A stretch of 64,000 nt of DNA from Palsa-504 sp963744575 (GTDB taxonomy: Bacteria; Actinomycetota; Actinomycetes; Streptosporangiales; Streptosporangiaceae). The stretch is taken from NCBI GenBank assembly GCA_963744575.1, contig CAVUUF010000024.1:62001-126000 (forward strand). Reading direction: 5' to 3'. Of the stretch, positions 56,790 to 64,000 are shown piece after piece. How positions within the stretch are numbered: position 1 is the first letter of the stretch; each line of letters begins with the position of its first letter. Under the pieces are notes generated by a model that searched no databases, had not been told where the DNA came from, and saw nothing but the letters and a program-made list of their open reading frames with translations. A program made the position numbers and the translations under genes.

Positions 56790-57806
56790 ATGCCACCCAT
56801 GCCACCGCTCCCCGGCGGGAAGCGGCCGACTCTCGCCGATGTCGCGGCCCGGGCGGGCGTGTCCACGGCGCTGGTCTCCATCGCGATGCGCGGCGCCAAG
56901 GGAGTCAGCGCCGCCACCCGCGAGCACATCTTCGCCGCCGCGCAGGAGATCGGGTACCGGCCCGACGCCAGGGCGCGGCTGCTGCGCAGCCGCCGCTCCC
57001 GCCTGCTCGGCGTGCAGTTCGGCCTCCACCACCCGTTCCACGCCGACCTGGTGGAATGCCTGTACGCGGTGGCCGGGCCAGCCGGGTACCAGCTCGCCCT
57101 GAGCGCCGTGGCCGCCAGCCGCAGCGAGCAGCGCGCCACCGACGCGCTGCTCGCCGACCGGTGCGAGGCGCTGATCCTGCTCGGCCCGCAGGCCCCCGCC
57201 GCGCGGCTGGAGAAGCTCGCCGCGCAGCTGCCGGTCATCTGCATAGCCCGGCGGCTGCCGCCGACGGTGCCCGGCGTGGAGGTAGTGCGGACCGCCGACG
57301 ACGACGGAGCCCGCCAGGCCGTGGACCACCTGGTCTCCCTCGGCCACCGCGACATCGTCCATATCGACGGCGGCCGGGCCCCCGGCGCCGCCGACCGGCG
57401 CCGCGGCTACCGCACCGCTATGCGCCGCCACGGCCTGGCTTGCCAGATCCTGCCCGGCGGCCTGGCCGAGGAGGACGGCGCCGCGGCCGCCCGCGCCCTG
57501 CGGGCCGTTCATCCCCGTGCGACCGCCGTCCTGGCGTTCAACGATCAATGCGCCGCCGGCCTCCTCGACGCGTTCCTCCGCTCCGGCATATCCGTCCCGG
57601 GCCAGATCTCCGTCGTCGGCTTCGACGATAGCCATCTCGCCCGCCTGGCCCATATCAACCTCACCACCGTCGGCCAGGACATCCCCCGCCTCGCCGACCT
57701 GGCCGTCGTCCGGGCCCTCGCCCGCCTCGAAGGACAGAACACGCCTGGCAGAGAAACCATCATCGCCCCCCATCTGGTCATCCGCGGAACCACGGCAGCA
57801 CCCTGA
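56790..57806 (+). CDS. LacI-family transcriptional regulator
   Basis: The ATG at 56790 follows CCAGGAGGC and gives 338 residues. The HTH is RPTLADVAARAGVSTALVSI with the hinge helix region EIGYRPDARARLLRSRRSRL. The periplasmic-binding-like core has LLGVQFGLHHPFHADLVECL, DDGARQAVDHLVSLGHRDIV, ATAVLAFNDQCAAGLLDAF and ISVVGFDDSHLARLAHINLT. It most likely binds the two palindromes at 56636 and 56711, repressing the isomerase operon and itself. The effector is probably a sugar or polyol linked to that pathway. Confidence 0.92.
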   Translation: MPPMPPLPGGKRPTLADVAARAGVSTALVSIAMRGAKGVSAATREHIFAAAQEIGYRPDARARLLRSRRSRLLGVQFGLHHPFHADLVECLYAVAGPAGYQLALSAVAASRSEQRATDALLADRCEALILLGPQAPAARLEKLAAQLPVICIARRLPPTVPGVEVVRTADDDGARQAVDHLVSLGHRDIVHIDGGRAPGAADRRRGYRTAMRRHGLACQILPGGLAEEDGAAAARALRAVHPRATAVLAFNDQCAAGLLDAFLRSGISVPGQISVVGFDDSHLARLAHINLTTVGQDIPRLADLAVVRALARLEGQNTPGRETIIAPHLVIRGTTAAP

Positions 57807-57921
57807 CAGCAGCGGTGCGGTGCCAGCCATCCGGGGCGCCTGGCGCCGCGGACGCTTACAACAGGCCCAGCCGAACCACATCAGGCATCGATCATGCGTT
57901 AGCCCCGCCGGGAGCCGGAGG

Positions 57922-58150
57922 CTAGGCCGGGTAGGCGGCGGTGGCGACGGCGACCATCTCGTCGACGTCCTGATCCAGCACGAATCCGGCGGCCGCGCCC
58001 CGCGTGGTGGCCTCGCGGAACGCGGCCGCGTACTCGCCTGGCCCGGCGGGGTAGCGCACGCCTGGGAGAAGATGTCGAAACTGAACGCGTCGCCCGGGTG
58101 GTGGCCTGGCGAATCGCCGCGATCTCCGCGACCCGGTCAAGCCCGCCCGC
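57922..58150 (-). pseudogene. Alpha/beta hydrolase domain protein (PF20091-like), internally deleted
   Basis: PGDAFSFDIFSQA, in one frame near 58060-58100, matches the central PGDSYSYDIFSQAG motif of this family. It is joined almost directly to the C-terminal end GEYAAAFREATTRGAAAGFV and LDQDVDEMVAVATAAYPA, which stops at 57922. The catalytic GESQSA segment that should lie between them is missing, as is the N-terminus. The family assignment is from motif recall. 58150-58429 shows no other gene. Confidence 0.55.
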
Positions 58151-58429
58151 GGCAACTACCTCCGGGCGGGGCCTGGGTAATGCGGGTCGCCGGCCTGGCC
58201 GGCTTAATGTGTTGCTAAGTTGCCGGTCGGTCCCGGCACCGCCATGGGGTAGCCCGTGGTTCACCACCCCGCGCTGGGGTCAGCGTCAGGCGGTGGCGGA
58301 TCCGGCCCGTTGCCTGCGCAGGACCTATCGCCGGACATTACCTACCGCGTCTGCGGTCATCAGGTCCCCTCCCATCGCGCCAAACCAGCGCGCAACCCAG
58401 AAGGCCGGGCCGCGTCACACTGGATCTCA

Positions 58430-60778
58430 CTATCGGCCCGGGTCCCCTGCGGCAATGAGCTCCAGGATGCGAGCCGGAGGCAAGTGCTGCTCGTAGATCC
58501 GCACGCCGAAGGGTGAGAGCGCGTCCTCAATTGCGTTCACCACCGTGGGCGGTGCGACGATCATGCCACCTTCGCCCACGCCACGGAAGTTGACGTCAGC
58601 GTCGAGCGGCACCGTCTCGAGGTGCGCTATCTCGATGAGGGGAACATCACAGGCGGTCGGCATCAGGTAATCCATGAACGTGGCTGACTGGAAGTTGCCG
58701 TCCTCGCCGTATGCCGATCGTTCGAGCAGCACCGCGCCGATGCCCTGCGCGACGCCGCCTCGGATCTGGCCCTCCACGACGGCGGGATTGATAAGTGCGC
58801 CGCAGTCCTCAGCGGCGACATACCGCTCCACCTTCACGATGCCAGTCTCGACATCGACTTCCACGATCGCGCAGTGAGTGCCGCCGGACCATCCACCCTC
58901 GCCGCCGTCGAACGTGGCCTCGACCTCGAGCTTGGCGTCCACGTCGGCTCCGAACTGCCCTGATGCGGCACGCCGCGCGACTTCGGTTACGGCGATCGCG
59001 CTCGCCGGGTCGCCGCGCACCCAGATATTGCCGTCGGTGATCAGGAGGTCCTGCGCGTTGGCCTCCATGAGATGCGCCGCGAAGTCGAGCACCTTGGCCT
59101 TGAGCTGCCGGGCGCCATGGAGCGCCACGCCTCCGGTCATGGTGGCTGACCGGCTGCCGCCGGTCAGGCCGAACGGGACGACGTTGGTGTCGCCGACTAC
59201 GATGCGCACCTGCTCGAACGGCACGCCGAACTCGTCGGCGGCGATCTGCGCCAGGGTCGTCTGGTGGCTCTGGCCGTGCGGCATCTGCCCGGTGAACAGC
59301 GCGACGATGCCGTCTTCGGAGAGCCGGAGGCGCATGGACTCCATGCCCATGGGGCCGCTGGGCCCCTCCGGCGGGCGCGGGCCCGGAGCGGCCTCGATGA
59401 ACGTGGCCACCCCGATGCCGAGGTAGCGGCCTTGCGCGCGTGCCTCGGCCTGCCGGCGCCGGAACGCGGGCACGTCCACCAGCTGGGCGACCCGCTCCAG
59501 TGACTCCCGCGAGGTGACGCCCACCAGCGGTCGCCCGGTAATCATCACGGCCGGCGGATCGGTGCGCGGGGCGACGTTACGCAGCCGGATCTCGACCGGA
59601 TCGAGGCCGAGATCTTTCGCGATGAGGTCCAGGACGCGTTCCCGCATGAATGTCTCGGAGGCCCACGGCCCGCGATAGGCGACGTACGATGCCTTGTTCG
59701 TGATCGCCCCGGTTGACTCGAAACCCAAGGCCGCGAGCTTGTACGGACCGGGCAGCATCGGCTCCATGATGGCCGGGACCATGGTGCCCATACCTGGGTA
59801 TGAGCCCGTGTCGATGACCATCTTCACGTCCAGCCCGAGCAGGTCGCCGTCGTTGCTGACAGCGGCCCGGACATCGAAGCTCTCCTCGCGTGCCTGGCCC
59901 GACGCGGCCAGGTTCTCGCCGCGGTCCTCGACCCACTTGACCGGCTGGCCGACAAGACACGAGGCAGCGGCCACGGCGAGCTCTTCGCGTGATGCGCCGA
60001 TCTTCAGGCCGAACGAGCCGCCGATATCCCCGGCCACGACGCGCACCTTGTCATGCTCGAGACCCAGTTGCGTGGCGACAGCGATCCTGCTGACGTGAAC
60101 GCTCTGCGTGGCCGCGTAGACCGTCATGACACCTTCGCCGGCGTCGTAACTCGCGACGCAGCCGCGTCCCTCCATGGGCACGTTCTGGTGCCGGTGCACG
60201 TCGATGTGGAAGTCGATAACGCGGTCGGCGTTCGCGAACGTACCGGCGACGTCGCCGAACTCGCTGCGCGAGTGCGGGCGGGCGATGTTGTCACCCAGAT
60301 TGGCGAACAGCGGCGGGCTGCCCGGGTCGAGCGCGAAGGCGGCAGTCACGACCGGAGGCAGGTCGTCATACTCGACCTCCACCAGCTCGCAACCGTCCTC
60401 GGCGAGGTAACGGCTCTCGGCGACGACGATCACCACGGGATCGCCGACGAACCGCACCTTGTCCGTCGCAAGCAGGGTGAACTCCGGAGTGGGTCCCGCG
60501 CCGCCGAGCATAGCCATCAGCGGATCCGGCCCCGGGACCGTTATCGTTTCCATGTCCGCCCCCGTGAGCACCGCGACCACTCCGGGCAGCGCCCGCGCAG
60601 CCGAGACATCGACCGACAGCACACGAGCGTGAGCCAGCGGCGAGCGCACGAACGCAGCGTGCAGCATCCCGGGCAGCTTGATGTCGTCGACGTACCGGCC
60701 TGCGCCGGTAAGGATGCGCGGGTCCTCCGAACGCTTGATGCTGGCGCCGGTGTAACGCTCAGCCGCGATTGCTGCCAT
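58430..60778 (-). CDS. Xanthine dehydrogenase/CO dehydrogenase-family molybdopterin-binding large subunit
   Basis: The 782-residue protein begins RYTGASIKRSEDPRILTGAG and RYVDDIKLPGMLHAAFVRSP, as CoxL/CutL-type subunits do. GDIGGSFGLKIG, SYVAYRGPWASETFMRERVL and a late GVGEGGMIVAPPTV with the catalytic Glu (~745) are the Mo-binding signatures. The active-site loop reads AYRGPW rather than the AYxCSFR of true form I CO dehydrogenase, so it is a form II-like or other hydroxylase with unknown substrate. It needs molybdopterin cytosine dinucleotide, a different maturation from the formate dehydrogenase. It is the last gene of a medium-small-large operon. Confidence 0.9.
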   Translation of the reverse strand: MAAIAAERYTGASIKRSEDPRILTGAGRYVDDIKLPGMLHAAFVRSPLAHARVLSVDVSAARALPGVVAVLTGADMETITVPGPDPLMAMLGGAGPTPEFTLLATDKVRFVGDPVVIVVAESRYLAEDGCELVEVEYDDLPPVVTAAFALDPGSPPLFANLGDNIARPHSRSEFGDVAGTFANADRVIDFHIDVHRHQNVPMEGRGCVASYDAGEGVMTVYAATQSVHVSRIAVATQLGLEHDKVRVVAGDIGGSFGLKIGASREELAVAAASCLVGQPVKWVEDRGENLAASGQAREESFDVRAAVSNDGDLLGLDVKMVIDTGSYPGMGTMVPAIMEPMLPGPYKLAALGFESTGAITNKASYVAYRGPWASETFMRERVLDLIAKDLGLDPVEIRLRNVAPRTDPPAVMITGRPLVGVTSRESLERVAQLVDVPAFRRRQAEARAQGRYLGIGVATFIEAAPGPRPPEGPSGPMGMESMRLRLSEDGIVALFTGQMPHGQSHQTTLAQIAADEFGVPFEQVRIVVGDTNVVPFGLTGGSRSATMTGGVALHGARQLKAKVLDFAAHLMEANAQDLLITDGNIWVRGDPASAIAVTEVARRAASGQFGADVDAKLEVEATFDGGEGGWSGGTHCAIVEVDVETGIVKVERYVAAEDCGALINPAVVEGQIRGGVAQGIGAVLLERSAYGEDGNFQSATFMDYLMPTACDVPLIEIAHLETVPLDADVNFRGVGEGGMIVAPPTVVNAIEDALSPFGVRIYEQHLPPARILELIAAGDPGR

Positions 60779-60788
60779 CCTCGCTCCC

Positions 60789-61262
60789 TCATCTCAGCTC
60801 ACGATTACGCTCGGCGGCCAGCAGGACGCCATCGATGATGCTCTGGTAGCCAGTGCACCGGCAGATGTTGCCGGATAGCGCTTCACGGATCTGCTGCTCG
60901 CCGGCGTCAGGGTGGTCGCTGAGGAACGCGACAGCCTGCATGACGAACCCCGGCGTGCAGAAACCGCACTGGAAGCTATGCGAATCCCACATCGCTTGCT
61001 GCAGTGTGCCCAGGCCGCCGTCAGGGGCCAGCCCCTCGATGGTCGTAACCTCGCTGCCGGCGGCCTGGACCGCCAGCATCAGGCACGAGCGCACCGCCCG
61101 GCCGTCGACGATGACGGTGCACGCGCCGCAGACCCCGTGCTCGCAGCCGACGTGGGTGCCGGTGAGGTTGAGGTCATCCCGCAGGAAGTCCGCCAGCGTC
61201 TTGCGCGCCTCCGGCGCGCCCGTGCACGTCGCACCGTTGATCTTCAGGGTGATGTCCACCAT
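60789..61262 (-). CDS. [2Fe-2S] small subunit of a molybdenum hydroxylase (CoxS-like)
   Basis: The 157-residue protein has a plant-type ferredoxin domain (GTHVGCEHGVCGACTVIVDG, then a fourth Cys in RSCLMLAVQA). The C-terminal four-helix [2Fe-2S] domain follows, with FQCGFCTPGFVMQAVAFL and ALSGNICRCTGYQSIIDGV. All eight Cys ligands are present. It moves electrons from the Mo site to FAD. It is 3 bases after the FAD subunit and 10 bases before the large subunit. Confidence 0.95.
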   Translation of the reverse strand: MVDITLKINGATCTGAPEARKTLADFLRDDLNLTGTHVGCEHGVCGACTVIVDGRAVRSCLMLAVQAAGSEVTTIEGLAPDGGLGTLQQAMWDSHSFQCGFCTPGFVMQAVAFLSDHPDAGEQQIREALSGNICRCTGYQSIIDGVLLAAERNRELR

Positions 61263-61265
61263 CAG

Positions 61266-62138
61266 TCACTGCCTTTCGCGGGCGTTGTCCGCAGCTGCTC
61301 GCAGGCCGCGACGCACCATAACGGCCGCGACCGTCTTCCGGTAGTCCGACGACCCGTGCAGGTCGGCCGGCGGGTCGACATCGGCGGTGGCACGGCGGGC
61401 CGCCTCATCGAACAGCTCCGTCGACGGCCTCTTGCCGACCAGCAGATCCTCCGCGGCGGACGCCCGGACCGGCACATCAGAAATGCCGGCAAACGCCAGC
61501 CGGGCATCGCTGATCGCGCCGCCGGAAAGCGTCAGTGATGCCGCCAGGCCGACAATGGCGAAGTCACCGTGGCGGCGTGTGACCTCCTGGAAGCTAGTCC
61601 CCGTGCCCCGTCCTGCGGTCGGGAAGCGCACCTGCACGAGGAGCTCGTCGGGACGGCGTGACGTCGTGAGGTAACCCTCGAACCATTGCGCCGCCGGGAT
61701 AACCCGCATCCCCGACTGGCCCCGCAGCACGAACTCGGCATCGAGCGCCCGGGCGACGGCTGGCAGCTCGGCGGCCGGATCGGCATGCGCCAGGCTGCCT
61801 CCTATCGTGCCGCGGCTGCGGATTGCTTCATGACCGATCAATGGCAGAGCAGCCGCCAGCAACGGCACCGAATCGGCGACGGTCTCAGATCCTTCGGCCA
61901 CGTACTCCCGCGTCATGGCGCCGATCGCCATCCAGCCGTCTGCCGCCGACACCCCGGACAGCTCATCTATGCCGTTGATGTCGATGAGCACCGCCGGGCG
62001 AGCCAGCCGCAGCGCCAGCAGCGGTATCAAGCTCTGGCCGCCGGCGAGCACGCTCGCCTCGTCAAGGTGCTCAGCCAGCAAATCGATGGCTTCGGCAACG
62101 GTCGTGGGCGCCTCGTAGTCAACCTGAGGCAGCTTCAT
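61266..62138 (-). CDS. FAD-binding medium subunit of a molybdenum hydroxylase (CoxM-like)
   Basis: The 290-residue protein begins MKLPQVDYEAPTTVAEAIDL and contains the FAD loops SVLAGGQSLIPLLALRLARP (AGGQS motif) and RSRGTIGGSLAHADPAAELP (TIGGS motif). FQEVTRRHGDFAIVGLAASL follows, and a C-terminal CO-dehydrogenase flavoprotein domain ends near RRGLRAAADNARERQ. It is the first gene of the operon. No regulator is adjacent; upstream lies only decayed sequence. Confidence 0.93.
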   Translation of the reverse strand: MKLPQVDYEAPTTVAEAIDLLAEHLDEASVLAGGQSLIPLLALRLARPAVLIDINGIDELSGVSAADGWMAIGAMTREYVAEGSETVADSVPLLAAALPLIGHEAIRSRGTIGGSLAHADPAAELPAVARALDAEFVLRGQSGMRVIPAAQWFEGYLTTSRRPDELLVQVRFPTAGRGTGTSFQEVTRRHGDFAIVGLAASLTLSGGAISDARLAFAGISDVPVRASAAEDLLVGKRPSTELFDEAARRATADVDPPADLHGSSDYRKTVAAVMVRRGLRAAADNARERQ

Positions 62139-62184
62139 CGGCGCAGCCCTTCGATCCGGCCTGGTGCTCCCATGGCATTCCAGG

Positions 62185-62537
<353 letters not shown>

Positions 62538-63065
62538 CGGCAGCCGGTAGGCGCGGTAGGTACCCACGCCGTCTGGGAGCTTGGCGTTGAACAGCAGCTT
62601 TCCTGACGGGCTGAACTCGGCGACGTATGACAGCCCGCCCCAGCTGACGAACAGGTCGCCGTTCTTGGTCGTCTGCGCGCTGCCGGTCGCGCCCGTCGTC
62701 AGGCCTTCCGGCTGGTTCACGGACTTGATCAGCGTCGCGGTGTCGGTGGCCAGGTCCAGGCTGATCGTGACCGCGCGGCTGGAGGAGTACAGGGTCGACT
62801 GCCCGTCGGACTCGTCGTCGAAGACCGTGTACACGTTGCCGCCGAGCGCCTCGGGGTCGTGCTGGAACGCGAAGATCTCCCCGGCCCGGTCCAGCTTCTG
62901 ACCGGGCGCGGCCTTGATGGCGAACGTGCTGTGCTTGCCGCCGAGCTGCCACATCATCGCCCCGGTACGGAGGTTCACCTTGTAGATGGTCCAGGTGAAG
63001 CGCGAGCTGATCAGCAAGTTGCCGTCGGTGTCGAGGTGGACAGCGTTGATGTGGACGAGCAGCTC
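62538..63065 (-). pseudogene. Arylsulfotransferase (ASST family), internal fragment
   Basis: HINAVHLDTDGNLLISSRFT, WTIYKVNLRTGAMMWQLGGK, GEIFAFQHDPEALGGNVYTV, FDDESDGQSTLYSSSRAVTI and GTYRAYRLP are conserved blades of secreted arylsulfotransferase-like beta-propellers. The N-terminal part is absent upstream of about 63065, and the C-terminus is cut at the poly-T tract, just where homologues read YRAYRLPW. Either the gene was broken on both sides or the assembly collapses here. Confidence 0.75.
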
Positions 63066-63217
63066 ACCCCGCCGTTCCCGCCGGGCTCCGCGGTCAGCGC
63101 CGGGCGGCACGGGATGATTCTGATCGGGAGGTGCGTTGACCTAGAGGACACGACATATCGTGTTATTCGGGCAGGCCAGGGCCCTGGAAGAGCCCCGGGC
63201 CCTGAGAGGTGAGCGTG

Positions 63218-63583
63218 ATGACCGTTTGGTATGCGGAGCGGCCGCCGGACAGGTCGGCCAGGGCCGTGTTCGCCGTGACGCTGCTCGCTCTGATTCTGGT
63301 GGCGGCCGTGCCGGTGGCCCTGCTGGCCGGAGTGGTCATGATGGGGCTGGGGCACGTCGCCGGCGGGCTCGCGCTGTCCGGCGGCTCGATCCTCGCCGCC
63401 GCCATAGCTGTCGTGCTCGCGGGCATGAGCGGGATGCGGCACCTGCGCAAGCTGCTCTCCGGGCGCGGCTTCCGCGTCGTGCAACCGGGCGGCAGCCAGT
63501 ACGCCGACGTCGCAGAGCCCCAGGGCAGCGACTACACCAACGTCGTTCAGCTGGACCGCAGCCAGTACACCGAAGTCCGCTGA
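63218..63583 (+). CDS. Small membrane protein with a tyrosine-rich tail
   Basis: The ATG at 63218 (MTVWYAERPPDRSARAVFAV) is preceded by GAGAGGTGAGC and gives 121 residues. Two hydrophobic helices follow: VTLLALILVAAVPVALLAGV and GSILAAAIAVVLAGMSG. The cytoplasmic tail has repeated Tyr motifs (GGSQYADVAEPQGSDYTNVV, DRSQYTEVR) that look like phospho-acceptor or docking sites. No known family. It is a single gene; the 145 bases after it hold nothing obvious. Confidence 0.65.
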   Translation: MTVWYAERPPDRSARAVFAVTLLALILVAAVPVALLAGVVMMGLGHVAGGLALSGGSILAAAIAVVLAGMSGMRHLRKLLSGRGFRVVQPGGSQYADVAEPQGSDYTNVVQLDRSQYTEVR

Positions 63584-63728
63584 CCCTCCCGTTGCCGGGT
63601 GCATTTCGGGCCGGATATCCCGCGTCGGATTGCAACTGGCGGTCGTGACAGCGAGGCTGAGGCGGGAGTCGTCCGAAACCGCTGCACCCGAGGACGATGC
63701 GGGCCCTGCGCGGCGGTCGCGGCACCGG

Positions 63729-64000
63729 TCAGGAGATCGCGGCCTGCACCAGCTCGACGACCTTTTTCTCCACCGCGGGGCTCCACTGCTTAAGCGCGTA
63801 CGACACCGGCCAGATGTCGCCGTTGTCGAGGTTCGCCGCGTCCTGGAAGCCCAGGGTCGAGTAGCGGTAGCTGAACTTGCCCGCGTTCTGGAAGAAGAGG
63901 ACGACCTTGCCGTCCGCGTGCGCGTAAGCGGGCATCCCGTACCAGGTCTTCGGCGACAACTCGGGTGCGGTCGCGGTCACCGTCACATGCACGCGCTCGG
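63729..64000 (-). CDS. DUF1801 (YdhG/iron-chaperone-like) protein, N-terminus outside the window
   Basis: The visible 90 residues include HVTVTATAPELSPKTWYGMP, AYAHADGKVVLFFQNAGKFS and YRYSTLGFQDAANLDNGDIW, the DUF1801 core, ending SPAVEKKVVELVQAAIS. The frame is open to the right edge. DUF1801 proteins are small alpha/beta folds of poorly known role, sometimes compared to frataxin. A 5' fragment of another DUF1801 gene occurs at 27860. Confidence 0.85.
   Translation of the reverse strand, partial: ERVHVTVTATAPELSPKTWYGMPAYAHADGKVVLFFQNAGKFSYRYSTLGFQDAANLDNGDIWPVSYALKQWSPAVEKKVVELVQAAIS

Overview
The window is high-GC DNA with strong GC3 bias, many GTG starts and ATGA-type overlaps. Its families (DUF2342 zincin, DUF1707, GntR/MocR, ECF sigma fused to VOC, a Rv2249c-Rv2252-like glpD/DAG-kinase/flavoprotein block) point to a filamentous or soil actinomycete, plausibly Streptosporangiales-like. 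This placement is inference; no rRNA or housekeeping marker is present. I see no tRNA, rRNA, CRISPR array, transposase or integrase.

1-5 kb holds the tail of a zinc-metalloprotease-like protein, a flavin disulfide reductase with an overlapping HAD dehalogenase, and an ArsR-amidohydrolase pair. 5.1-15.5 kb is the most coherent block: one minus-strand run encoding MobA, MoaD, an aldehyde:ferredoxin oxidoreductase (AOR), NAD-dependent formate dehydrogenase FdhA, a fused NuoE-NuoF diaphorase, MoeA, and a second MoeA carrying a molybdate-binding-like domain. It couples Mo/W cofactor assembly to two Mo/W enzymes and an NADH-reactive module. MobA and MoaD look like one fused protein split by a frameshift. 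15.5-20.9 kb has DUF1707 and YbjQ proteins and a glycerophospholipid block (GlpD, lipid kinase, FAD-linked oxidase).

21-31 kb is accessory and eroded: frameshifted DUF899, beheaded ArsR, truncated SDR, a GyrI-like protein, DUF1801 and serine-protease remnants. Among them are intact genes (VOC, a second flavin disulfide reductase, an ATPase-type anti-sigma regulator, PPK2, a CBS protein) and an AT-rich segment beside a cluster of DnaA-box-like 9-mers. 31-47 kb carries a GH59 galactocerebrosidase-like lipoprotein, a GT-C glycosyltransferase, an alkyl-DHAP-synthase-like oxidase, a frameshifted aconitase, an ECF-VOC pair, MFS, carbonic anhydrase, and a divergent hydrolase/TetR pair with clear operators.

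47-58 kb has an amidohydrolase, a shattered thioesterase-like gene, an ACT protein, an exported-protein block headed by an HTH-TM-ricin protein, MocR beside an internally deleted MFS gene, and a LacI-controlled isomerase with palindromic operators. 58.4-62.1 kb is a CoxMSL-type molybdenum hydroxylase operon. 62.2-64 kb contains two broken genes joined by 29 consecutive T, a small membrane protein and a DUF1801 gene running off the end.

A short palindromic repeat (CAGCATCG...CGATGCTG, often in tandem pairs) recurs at least six times, mostly beside truncated genes. Frameshifts are frequent; some may be assembly errors, so each broken gene is described with both possibilities in mind.
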